A DNA stretch of 21,409 nucleotides, from contig CAJUPL010000029.1 in NCBI GenBank assembly GCA_910588435.1, forward strand, positions 1-21,409, written 5' to 3'. Numbering within the stretch: the stretch's first letter is position 1; the number at the start of each line of letters is the position of its first letter. Source of the stretch: an uncultured Eggerthellaceae bacterium (GTDB lineage: Bacteria; Actinomycetota; Coriobacteriia; Coriobacteriales; Eggerthellaceae). Positions 7,490 through 13,861 of the stretch are shown here, one piece after another. The notes beneath the pieces were generated by a model. That model saw only the letters and a program-made list of their open reading frames with translations. It ran no database searches and had not been told where the DNA came from. A program made the position numbers and the translations under genes.

Positions 7490-7960
7490 ATGAGCAAGGG
7501 CAGAGGCTTCATCAAGGAGTTCAAGGACTTCATCAACCGCGGGAACGTGATGGACATGGCCGTTGGCGTCATCATCGGCGCTGCGTTCACGGCCATCGTG
7601 ACGTCTCTGACTGACAACATCATCAACCCGTTCATCTCGCTGATCACAGGCGGGAACGGTACGAAGATCTCCGGGCTTGCCATCCCGGTGAATGACTCGC
7701 AGAGCATCGATTTCGGGGCGTTCATCAGCGCCATCCTGAACTTCCTGATCGTGGCGCTCTGCGTGTTCTTGATCGTGAAGGCGTTCAACAGGATGAAGGA
7801 TGGCGGCAAGCTGGTGCGCAGGAAGGATGGCGTTGAAGAGGTTGAGATGGCGCCTGTGTGCCCGTTCTGCAAAGAGGAAGTGAATGTGGGCGCCACCCGT
7901 TGCTACCACTGTGCCGCTGACCTCCCCGCCCCTGCCGAAGTGACCTTCGAAGAGGCATAA
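7490..7960 (+). CDS. mscL: Large-conductance mechanosensitive channel MscL with C-terminal zinc ribbon
   Basis: Membrane safety valve that opens under strong turgor to release solutes. The 156-residue protein begins with the typical amphipathic helix and pore helix (FKDFINRGNVMDMAVGVIIG, 11-30) and has TM2 about 77-97. Past the usual MscL end it carries CPFC (124-127) and CYHC (138-141), two CXXC pairs that form a probable zinc ribbon; a charged tail follows. The start ATG 7490 has GGGAGG five bases upstream. It lies 39 bases behind the histidine kinase gene, so it is probably the third gene of that operon. Cassette R3 begins at the very next base after the stop codon. Identity is secure; the role of the ribbon (oligomer stability, redox or metal sensing) is open. 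Confidence 0.95.
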   Translation: MSKGRGFIKEFKDFINRGNVMDMAVGVIIGAAFTAIVTSLTDNIINPFISLITGGNGTKISGLAIPVNDSQSIDFGAFISAILNFLIVALCVFLIVKAFNRMKDGGKLVRRKDGVEEVEMAPVCPFCKEEVNVGATRCYHCAADLPAPAEVTFEEA

Positions 7961-8350
7961 GGCCTTGGTGGCCTTTCGGTTACCTATACAACCAAAACTC
8001 TTGCGGTAGGCGGCTGCATTGCAGCCGCAGTTGCACGCCAGTGCAACGTAACGCGGACGCCAGTCCGCGAACACCCGGATGCCAGCAACTGGTGAGGCAA
8101 TATGGCCTGGCGCAGATAGCCTCCAAGCTGAAGATCCCATGCGCCACCCCTGAAGGGGTGCTACCCCACTTTCCCAGATAGATCATCTGCGACAGGCTAC
8201 CTAGCCTGACCAGTTGCTTGCATCCGGGTGCTCTTGCCCTGTCGGGCAAGTTACGCATTGCTGACGCAATGCTGCGCTTCCAATGGAAGCGCCCACAGGA
8301 AGGGGGGAGGAGGGCTCTTTGGGCTTTCAAGCAGCTGCGGCTGCAATGCA
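7961..8350. repeat. Cassette R3: multi-hairpin repeat lacking both outer ends
   Basis: R3 starts at GGCCTTGG immediately after the mscL stop. Left arm: GGTGGCC/GGTTACC (7967-7984, two G-U pairs on the plus strand), GCGGCTGC/GCAGCCGC (8010-8028), GTTGCAC/GTGCAAC (8030-8047), CGCGGAC/GTCCGCG (8052-8069), CACCCGGAT. Centre: CACCCC/GGGGTG hairpin (8145-8160) and CAGAT/ATCTG. Right arm, inverted: CTTGCCC/GGGCAAG (8233-8250), GCATTGC/GCAATGC (8255-8272), GCGCTTCC/GGAAGCGC (8274-8292). The outer modules (GGCCTTTAAC linker and terminal hairpins) are missing on both sides. A fragment GCTGCGGCTGCAATGCA near 8334-8350 is decayed cassette sequence. Confidence 0.9.
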
Positions 8351-8381
8351 CCTATCCCGTAAGCACTTGATGCACCCCTTG

Positions 8382-8396
8382 TGCTAGGCTGGGGGC
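8382..8396 (+). promoter_or_regulatory. Extended -10 for a leaderless transcript (HAD gene)
   Basis: TGCTAGGCT (8382-8390) is an extended -10 of the form TG-N-TAGGNN, followed by exactly six bases and the ATG at 8397. A start seven bases after the -10 would put the first transcribed base on the A of the ATG. No ribosome binding site precedes the gene, which agrees with leaderless translation, common in actinobacteria. Confidence 0.55.
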
Positions 8397-9074
8397 ATGG
8401 AACGCACAGGGGTCATATTCGACTGCGACGGCACGCTGCTGGATTCCATGCACATGTGGCACACGTTCGACGACCGGCTGGCTGAACGTGCAGGCGTTAC
8501 GTTCACCAAGGCGGACAAGGATTACATGACGGCCGCAACGCTTGAGGAATGCGGCCGCTACATGCATGAGCGCTACGGCATCGGCACGTCGGCCGCCAAC
8601 GTCATGGACATGATCCACGACGAGATGCTCTCCTTCTACCAGAAAGAGGTCACGCCGAAAGCGGGCGCGCCGGAGCTTGTGCGGGCGCTTGCGGACGCCA
8701 ACATCCCAATGGCGGTTGCCTCATCAACCCCCTCAGAGCTCCTGCGAGTGGGTCTTGCGCGCACGGACCTTGACGCAGCCATGCTGGCCATCGTCTCCGT
8801 TGAGGACGTCAGTTCATCCAAGCGCGAACCCAAGGTGTATGACACGGCGCGCGCGGCGCTGGGCACGGAGCGCGCGGCAACATGGGGCGTGGAGGACGCG
8901 CTCTACGCCATTCGCACGCTGAATTCGGCGGACTACAGGACACTGGCTGTATTCGACAGCGTGACAGCTGGCGCACCAGAGGACTTGCAGCGCGAGGCAG
9001 ATGTATTCTTGGAGTCGTTCGCAAGCCTGCCCGCTGATCAGATCGTGCAGATCATCACGCACCCTGCGAACTGA
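8397..9074 (+). CDS. HAD-superfamily phosphatase, beta-phosphoglucomutase-like
   Basis: Small cytoplasmic hydrolase of 225 residues acting by an aspartyl-phosphate intermediate. Motif I is FDCDGTLLDS with nucleophile D9 and acid/base D11; the cap region is about 17-88; motif II is VASSTP (107-112); motif III lysine is K142 in SKREPKVY; motif IV is GVEDALYAIR with E166-D167. The substrate cannot be told; sugar phosphates or phosphoglycolate are typical for the subfamily. The ATG is fixed because motif I starts only nine residues in; there is no Shine-Dalgarno but a -10 element sits six bases upstream. The last motif is slightly unusual, with ALYAIR in place of the more common small-residue segment. 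The downstream membrane protein has the same promoter layout but is probably transcribed separately. Confidence 0.88.
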   Translation: MERTGVIFDCDGTLLDSMHMWHTFDDRLAERAGVTFTKADKDYMTAATLEECGRYMHERYGIGTSAANVMDMIHDEMLSFYQKEVTPKAGAPELVRALADANIPMAVASSTPSELLRVGLARTDLDAAMLAIVSVEDVSSSKREPKVYDTARAALGTERAATWGVEDALYAIRTLNSADYRTLAVFDSVTAGAPEDLQREADVFLESFASLPADQIVQIITHPAN

Positions 9075-9089
9075 ACCAACAGCTGAAGC

Positions 9090-9107
9090 TGCGCCAGGCT
9101 TGGCGCA
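9090..9107 (+). terminator. Small hairpin between HAD and CmpB-like genes
   Basis: TGCGCCA (9090-9096) pairs with TGGCGCA (9101-9107) around GGCT, in the 51-base gap between the two genes. No T-run follows, so it may be a weak terminator or 3' stabiliser just before the next -10. Confidence 0.3.
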
Positions 9108-9110
9108 AGA

Positions 9111-9125
9111 TGTTAGGACTGCCTC
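9111..9125 (+). promoter_or_regulatory. Extended -10 for a leaderless transcript (CmpB-like gene)
   Basis: TGTTAGGAC (9111-9119) has the same TG-N-TAGGNN pattern as the element before the HAD gene, with the same six-base distance to the ATG at 9126 and again no ribosome binding site. The coincidence of both pattern and spacing supports each call. Confidence 0.55.
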
Positions 9126-10409
9126 ATGACAGACAGCCATAAGAGCCATCTACCTAAGGTGGATCCGCTGCAAGAGATAAAGGACCTGGAAGCCCAGGCG
9201 CTTGAGAAGGCGCAGGTCAGGTGGTACAAGCGCATGCTGTCAGCGCCTGTTGACAGTGAGAGGCTGCCGCTTGCCATGAAGGTGTTCGGTGTGCTCTGCG
9301 TGCTGGGCACGCTGTTCGCCATGTATGAAGTAGTGCTCTCCATCCTGCATACCGTGGATATGTTCCAGCATGGCAGCATGTCTGACCTTGGCATATCCAC
9401 TGTCGTGGTCACTTTCGTCTGGCTTGTGGATATAGGCCTTCTGATGTGCGCGTTCGCTGTCATGGGTGTGCGCATCCTGTTGAACCAGCGCAGGTTCGCG
9501 GCGCTGGTGATCTACGGGATCTACGTCTTTCTGCTGCTGGGCGCCATCTGCTCGCTGATGCTCTTCGGAGTGAGCCTGCGCCTTGTGATCTATGGCGTGC
9601 TGTTCGTGCTGTTGGTGGCGTTCCAGATCTACCTGGATCCGTCCCTTCGCGAAGAGCGCGAGCTGCAGCACAAGCTTCATGACAAGGAGCTGAAGACAGA
9701 GCAAGAGGAAGGCGTCCTTGGCCGTGACCTCTCCGGTAAGGGCTACATGGCACTCAACTTCTTCAATCTGTTCTGGCTCTTCGTGATAGCAAGCTTCCTG
9801 GGGGACGTGATGGAGTCCATCGTGCATGTCACCATCGTGGATCCGGGGCATTGGCAGGACCGCGCGGGGCTACTGTTCGGGCCGTTCTCGCCCATCTACG
9901 GGTGCGGCGCCATCCTGATGACGCTTGCTCTCAACCGGTTCTACAAGAGCAACGTGGTGCTGATCTTCTTCGTGAGCGCCATCATCGGAGGCGCGTTCGA
10001 GTTCTTCGTGAGCCTGTTCATGCAGTACACGTTCGGCGCCGTGGCCTGGAACTACACCGGGCAGTTCCTCTCCATAGATGGCCGTACGTGCGGCTGGGCC
10101 ATGGGGTGCTGGGGGCTTCTGGGCGTGGCGTGGATCAAGCTGCTGCTGCCGGGGATCCTTTGGCTTGTGAACAAGATCCCGTGGAACTGGCGCTATTGGG
10201 TGACCATCGTGGCTGCGTGTCTGATGGCGGTTGATTGCGTGATGTCCTTGCAGGCGCTTGACTGTTGGTATGAGCGGCTTTCGAACGATCCTGTGAACAC
10301 GCCCATCCAGCATTTCTACGCTGATCATTTCAACAACACATACATGGAGGATCGCTTCCAGTCCATGACCGTGAACCCCGGAAGCGCCGTCCGCGGCGGG
10401 AAGGTCTGA
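9126..10409 (+). CDS. CmpB-type polytopic membrane protein (putative ABC transporter type IV family)
   Basis: The 427-residue protein has about nine membrane helices (near 51-72, 92-116, 126-147, 149-170, 209-228, 250-270, 276-298, 325-348, 356-376). The first four form an N-terminal half I do not recognise. The second half (about 209-376) matches the family pattern of the so-called ABC transporter type IV / CmpB proteins: GDVMES, GPFSPIYGCGA (252-262), a membrane EFF (292-294), WNYTG (308-312), GRTCGW (319-324) and CWGLLG (328-333). Despite the name, no ATP-binding partner is nearby and the substrate is unknown. Between the halves is a charged cytoplasmic stretch (171-205). The start ATG has no Shine-Dalgarno and probably heads a leaderless mRNA. 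Cassette R4 follows. Confidence 0.8.
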   Translation: MTDSHKSHLPKVDPLQEIKDLEAQALEKAQVRWYKRMLSAPVDSERLPLAMKVFGVLCVLGTLFAMYEVVLSILHTVDMFQHGSMSDLGISTVVVTFVWLVDIGLLMCAFAVMGVRILLNQRRFAALVIYGIYVFLLLGAICSLMLFGVSLRLVIYGVLFVLLVAFQIYLDPSLREERELQHKLHDKELKTEQEEGVLGRDLSGKGYMALNFFNLFWLFVIASFLGDVMESIVHVTIVDPGHWQDRAGLLFGPFSPIYGCGAILMTLALNRFYKSNVVLIFFVSAIIGGAFEFFVSLFMQYTFGAVAWNYTGQFLSIDGRTCGWAMGCWGLLGVAWIKLLLPGILWLVNKIPWNWRYWVTIVAACLMAVDCVMSLQALDCWYERLSNDPVNTPIQHFYADHFNNTYMEDRFQSMTVNPGSAVRGGKV

Positions 10410-10425
10410 TTGCCTGCGAACTTGA

Positions 10426-10995
10426 CCTTGCTCATGCCCTAGAAAAGGCTTACGGCCCGCGATACCGCGGGCCGCTTCATTCATAACGGCCTTTAACATC
10501 CCGCATTCGCTTTGGCGCTCATGCGGAATGTAGCGGCCTTGGTGGCCTCACGGCCACCTATCCAACCCCCCCCTGAAGTAGGCGGCTGCATTGCAGCCGC
10601 AGTTGCACGCCCCCTATGAGTGGGCGCTTGCATCGCAAGCGCAGTTGCACGCTAGTGCAACGTAACGCGGACGCCAGTCCGCGAACACCCGGATGCCAGC
10701 GCCTGGTCAGGTAAGGTGGCCTGGCGCAGATAGCCACCAAGCTGAAGATCCCATGAGCCACCCCTGAAGGGGTGCTGCCCCGCCTTCCCAGATGGATCAT
10801 CTGCGTCAGGCTAGGTTGCCTGACCAGTTGCTGGCAACCGGGTGCTCTTGCCCTGTCGGGCAAGTTTCGCATTGCTGGCGCAATGCTGCGCTTCCAATGG
10901 AAGCGCCCACAGGAAGGGGGGACCGATGCAACCGCCCACAGGAGAGAGGGGGGAGCAGCAAGGATGACAGTGTAGCAGGTCAGGCTAAGGAGCAA
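10426..10995. repeat. Cassette R4: multi-hairpin repeat, right end shortened
   Basis: Left arm: end motif CCTTGCTCATGCCC, outer hairpin (10453-10474), GCTTCATTCATAACGG linker, an imperfect hairpin with ATCCCGCAT and ATGCGGAAT arms, GTAGCGGCCTTGG, GGTGGCC/GGCCACC, GCGGCTGC/GCAGCCGC (10582-10600), a second stem in the same slot GCGCTTGC/GCAAGCGC (10624-10642), GTTGCAC/GTGCAAC (10644-10661), CGCGGAC/GTCCGCG (10666-10683). Centre: CACCCC/GGGGTG and CAGAT/ATCTG. Right arm: CTTGCCC/GGGCAAG (10847-10864), GCATTGC/GCAATGC (10869-10886), GCGCTTCC/GGAAGCGC (10888-10906). The rest of the right arm has been lost; the sequence jumps to GAGCAGCAAGG (about 10953-10963), then runs on in a stretch that resembles the outer flank of R2. 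Confidence 0.9.
10453..10474 (+). terminator. Outer hairpin of R4, probable end of the CmpB-like transcript
   Basis: CGGCCCGCG (10453-10461) pairs perfectly with CGCGGGCCG (10466-10474) around ATAC, followed by CTTCATTCATAA, an interrupted T-rich tail. It lies 44 bases after the CmpB-like stop codon and is the only candidate terminator for that gene. Confidence 0.5.
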
Positions 10996-11028
10996 GAAAG
11001 GCCGCGTTCGCAAGCGTTGCGCATCCTG

Positions 11029-11034
11029 TATCAT
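11029..11034 (+). promoter_or_regulatory. Putative hypC -10 element
   Basis: TATCAT lies 47 bases upstream of the hypC ATG. TTCGCA (11007-11012) is 16 bases further upstream and matches four of six bases of the -35 consensus. It sits just outside the R4 remnant. Confidence 0.4.
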
Positions 11035-11081
11035 GAGCAAAAACGTGAGCGCGGCGGATGAGCCGCGATAGGGGGAAGATC

Positions 11082-11417
11082 ATGTGCCTAGCGATCCCGG
11101 CGCTGGTGACGCGCCTTGAAGATGACGGCTTGGCTGAGGTGGACATCCTTGGCGTCAAGCGCCAGATATCCGTCGACCTGACGCCAACCGTGCAACCCGG
11201 CCAGTACGTTCTGGTGCACGCGGGCTTCTCCATCGAGATAGTTGATGAGCGCACAGCTCAGGAGACGATAGACCTCATCAAGGAGTTCCCAGAGCTTGCA
11301 GGCGATGACCTGCCGAATGACCCTGCCATGGAAGGTGCTGTGCAAACGCCGTCTGGTGGCAGCATGGGCGTTGCATTCTTCGAGGAGTTCGGTGACGTTC
11401 CGAAGGTCAGCAAGTGA
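11082..11417 (+). CDS. hypC: Hydrogenase maturation chaperone HypC/HupF
   Basis: Small chaperone that works with HypD to carry the Fe(CN)2CO group to the large subunit of [NiFe] hydrogenase. The product starts MCLAIPALV, with the essential Cys2 exposed once the initiator Met is removed, and has the conserved H46 in VLVHAGFSIE. The family motif sets the start at ATG 11082; GGGGGAAG lies upstream, and starts further back would bury Cys2. It has 111 residues against the usual 75-90: the extra 35-40 residues at the C-terminus (from about 72) are acidic and glycine-rich and look disordered. Its TGA overlaps the GTG of hypD by one GTGA, so the two are translationally coupled. hypA, B, E, F and the hydrogenase structural genes are not in the window. 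Confidence 0.95.
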   Translation: MCLAIPALVTRLEDDGLAEVDILGVKRQISVDLTPTVQPGQYVLVHAGFSIEIVDERTAQETIDLIKEFPELAGDDLPNDPAMEGAVQTPSGGSMGVAFFEEFGDVPKVSK

Positions 11418-12538
11418 GCGCGCAGCCAGGCATGGACCGCATGCAGGAAGAGCTTGCGGCGTTCAAGGATGCTGACCTTGCGCGCGGACTGACGGAGAGC
11501 ATCCGCGCATTGACTCCTGAGCGCGAAGGCGGGAAGCCCATCACGCTGATGGAGGTCTGCGGCACGCACACCGTATCCATCGCGCGCAACGGCATTCGTA
11601 CGCTGATGCCAGAGCAAGTGCGCCTGGCATCCGGGCCTGGGTGTCCCGTTTGCGTCACATCCAACCATGACATAGACAAGGTGATCGCGCTTGCGAAAGT
11701 GCCCGACGTGATCATCACCACGTTCGGTGACATGACGCGCGTGCCGGGCTCAACCTCAAGCCTGCTGCAAGAGCAGGCTGCAGGTGCTGACGTTCGCATC
11801 GTGTACTCGCCGCTTGATGCGCTAGCAGTTGCGCGCGAGAATCCTGACCGCCAAGTGATCTTCGTGGGGGTGGGGTTCGAGACCACAACGCCGCTTGTTG
11901 CCATGGCCATCAAGCGCGCGAAAGCGGAGGGCCTTTCGAACTTCACAGTGTATGCGGCGCACAAGAACATGCCGGGTGCCCTTGAGGTCATCGTGAATGA
12001 CCCGCAGCTCACGCTGGATGCGCTGATCCTGCCGGGGCACGTGAGCACCATCATCGGGGTTGAGCCGTACCGCTTCCTTGCTGAGAAGTATGGCATCCCG
12101 GGCGTGGTCACAGGGTTCGAGCCGAACGACATCCTGCAGGGCATCGCCATGATCATGCGGCAGATCCATGAAGGGCGCGCGGATATAGAGATAGCGTATG
12201 CGCGCGGCGTGATGCCGGAAGGCAATCCCGTTGCGTTGGCTGCCATCGATGAGGTCTTCCAGACGTGCGATGCCACCTGGCGCGGGATCGGGGTGATCCC
12301 TGGCAGCGGCTATGAGATCCGCGAAGGGTTCGCGGAATTCGACGCCATGCGCAGGTTCCAGCCGGATGTTGAGGAGACGGTTGAGCATGCGGGGTGTCGC
12401 TGCGGGGATGTGCTTCGCGGCGTCATGCGGCCGGATGAGTGCCCGCTCTTCCGCAAGGTGTGCACGCCGGAGAACCCGGTTGGCCCCTGCATGGTGTCTA
12501 GCGAAGGCTCCTGCACCGCGTATTTCCGGTATCTGTAG
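11414..12538 (+). CDS. hypD: Hydrogenase maturation protein HypD
   Basis: Iron-sulfur scaffold on which the Fe(CN)2CO cofactor of [NiFe] hydrogenase is assembled together with HypC. The 374-residue product shows all HypD signatures: MEVCGTHT with C49, SGPGCPVC with C77 and C80, VGVGFETTTP (151-160), GHVSTIIG (208-215), TGFEPNDILQG (233-243), and a C-terminal cysteine cluster for the [4Fe-4S] centre (C328, C330, C343, C350, C359, C367). The GTG at 11414 overlaps the hypC stop; ATG 11432 is a possible alternative removing six residues. Its presence implies that the organism makes [NiFe] hydrogenase, with the other maturation genes elsewhere. Cassette R5 follows 16 bases after the stop. Confidence 0.96.
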   Translation: MSAQPGMDRMQEELAAFKDADLARGLTESIRALTPEREGGKPITLMEVCGTHTVSIARNGIRTLMPEQVRLASGPGCPVCVTSNHDIDKVIALAKVPDVIITTFGDMTRVPGSTSSLLQEQAAGADVRIVYSPLDALAVARENPDRQVIFVGVGFETTTPLVAMAIKRAKAEGLSNFTVYAAHKNMPGALEVIVNDPQLTLDALILPGHVSTIIGVEPYRFLAEKYGIPGVVTGFEPNDILQGIAMIMRQIHEGRADIEIAYARGVMPEGNPVALAAIDEVFQTCDATWRGIGVIPGSGYEIREGFAEFDAMRRFQPDVEETVEHAGCRCGDVLRGVMRPDECPLFRKVCTPENPVGPCMVSSEGSCTAYFRYL

Positions 12539-12579
12539 GGTGAAGACCGCGCCTCCTTGCTGCCCTTGAAAAGGCTTAC

Positions 12580-12608
12580 GGGGTGTAGGCACGATGTGCC
12601 TACACCCC
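12580..12608 (+). terminator. Terminator-like hairpin after hypD
   Basis: GGGGTGTAGGCAC (12580-12592) pairs perfectly with GTGCCTACACCCC (12596-12608) around GAT. It is the left outer hairpin of R5. AAAA precedes it (CCTTTT on the minus strand) and CTTCATTCAT follows, so it could act in both directions and most likely ends the hypCD transcript. Confidence 0.6.
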
Positions 12609-13078
12609 GCTTCATTCATAGCGGCCTTTAACGGCGCCGTTCGCTTTTGCGCTCACGGCTGCCGTAGCGGCCTTAGGGTGCTCACGGCCACCTTTGCAAC
12701 TCAAACCACTTGCGGTAGGCGGCTGGATTGCGATCGAAGGCGTGTCCTCTCAAGAGTGGGCGGCTGCATTGCAGCCGCAGCTGTGCGGGAATCCGAGCTG
12801 AGCGAAGCGATGCGAGGATGAGAGCACAGCGTAATGAGGGTGATAACCCGAAACACCCGGATCGGTGTTCTGCGCCAGACTAGGTTGCCTGAGCTGGAGC
12901 TGGCATCCGGGTGTTCGCAGGCTATCGCCTGCGTTACGCATTGCTGTCGCAATGCTGCGTCTCCAATGGAGACGCCTACCGCAGGGGGGGGTAGATAGGC
13001 GCACGTTAGTGCGCCAAGGCCGCTACATTCCGCATGAGCGCCAAAGCGAATGCGGGATGTTAAAGGCCGTAGTAAAAG

Positions 13079-13113
13079 TGCACAGGCATGCTCTTTGCCT
13101 GTGCAGCAATTTT
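13079..13113. terminator. Bidirectional terminator-like hairpin at right end of R5
   Basis: TGCACAGGCA (13079-13088) pairs perfectly with TGCCTGTGCA (13096-13105). On the plus strand CAATTTT follows; on the minus strand CTTTTACT follows directly. In the minus direction it would end the transcript of the gene at 13144-13782. Confidence 0.6.
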
Positions 13114-13143
13114 GAGGCAGCAAGGGTGTCTGTGCTACATTCC

Positions 13144-13782
13144 TCAGATCACGCCGCAGGAGTGCAGGCCGAAGATGATGAGCGCAACCGCTATCAGGAG
13201 GAACGCCCAGCTCACGATATAGCAGCCTTTGTTGCCCTTGCGGCCTTGTGCCACCAAGCGCTCGGTCACGCGCCTGCGCTGCTTGAGCACGGCCATGCCC
13301 TTCTCCTTGGTTGGCATGGGCACGGACTTGCTTGGCTTCCATTCGCCATCAGAATCTATCACGCGGCGAACAGCCTCAGCTCCAAGGTCAACCTGCGTGC
13401 GGGTCCCGTTCGCAAGATCAGCCGCTATGGAATCCTGGAAGCGCTCCCAGATCCGTGCGTTCTTCTTCTTGTAGCAGATGAGCGCAACCTGCCCCCAGTA
13501 GTGTCCCTCGCCTGGGTGGTCAGTGAACGCCACGAATGACAAGAGCGCGTGGCACTCAAGGCCCTCTGCTTGAAGCGTGCGGATCTGGTGCGTGTCCTTC
13601 GCATCCAAGAATCCTATCTTGCCGCCGAAGGCGTTCACCAGCCAAGCGCGCGGGCCATCTTCGCCCTCTATAACCTGGAGCGTGTACGCGTCCCCAACGG
13701 AATTGTCCGCGCCAAGCAAGACCGCGGCATCCTTCTTGGATGACGTTTGGAAATCAGCATATCTACCGTAGTACTCAGCCAT
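13144..13782 (-). CDS. Hypothetical tail-anchored membrane protein
   Basis: I do not recognise this 212-residue protein. The first 150 residues look soluble and partly beta (for example AYTLQVIEGEDGPRAWLVNA, 32-51, and HYWGQVALICYKKK, 94-107). Then comes a basic stretch rich in Lys and Arg (about 150-186) and a single C-terminal membrane helix (about 187-207, YIVSWAFLLIAVALIIFGL) with only five residues after it, so the body should face the cytoplasm. No signal peptide and no catalytic motif are evident. It is the only minus-strand gene in the window, diverges from the dinG-like gene and ends facing cassette R5. A -10 (TATACT) lies 11 bases before the ATG and no Shine-Dalgarno is visible, so the leader is very short. 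Coding is supported by codon pattern and a plausible protein. Confidence 0.75.
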   Translation of the reverse strand: MAEYYGRYADFQTSSKKDAAVLLGADNSVGDAYTLQVIEGEDGPRAWLVNAFGGKIGFLDAKDTHQIRTLQAEGLECHALLSFVAFTDHPGEGHYWGQVALICYKKKNARIWERFQDSIAADLANGTRTQVDLGAEAVRRVIDSDGEWKPSKSVPMPTKEKGMAVLKQRRRVTERLVAQGRKGNKGCYIVSWAFLLIAVALIIFGLHSCGVI

Positions 13783-13793
13783 GATGGCTGATG

Positions 13794-13810
13794 AGTATAA
13801 CAGTTAGAAT
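13794..13810. promoter_or_regulatory. Overlapping divergent promoter region
   Basis: On the minus strand TGTTATACT is an extended -10 (TATACT is at 13799 to 13794) with TTGGCT 15 bases upstream, serving the hypothetical gene. On the plus strand TAGAAT (13805-13810) may be the -10 of the dinG-like gene. The two promoters would occupy the same 40 bases and could exclude each other. Confidence 0.45.
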
Positions 13811-13861
13811 AGGCAGCCAAGAACGAGACGGTTGGCCGTCTCCCCGGAGCGTAAGGAACAG

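Larger units (their letters stand above)
12555..13126. repeat. Cassette R5: multi-hairpin repeat with collapsed centre
   Basis: Both end motifs are present (CCTTGCTGCCC at left, GGCAGCAAGG at right). Left arm: outer hairpin (12580-12608), GCTTCATTCATAGCGG, CCTTTAAC, an imperfect CGGCG hairpin, GTAGCGGCCTTAG, a degenerate GGCCACC stem, GCGGCTGC/GCAGCCGC (12760-12778), GCTGTGC/GCACAGC (12780-12840, with an unusual 47-nt loop), GGGT/ACCC. CACCCGGAT then pairs with ATCCGGGTG across a shortened centre; the CACCCC hairpin of R2-R4 is absent. Right arm: CGCAGGC/GCCTGCG (12916-12933), GCATTGC/GCAATGC (12938-12955), GCGTCTCC/GGAGACGC (12957-12975), GGCGCAC/GTGCGCC, CCAAGGCCGCTAC, GTTAAAGGCC and the outer hairpin at 13079-13105. 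It lies between convergent genes hypD and the minus-strand gene. Confidence 0.9.
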
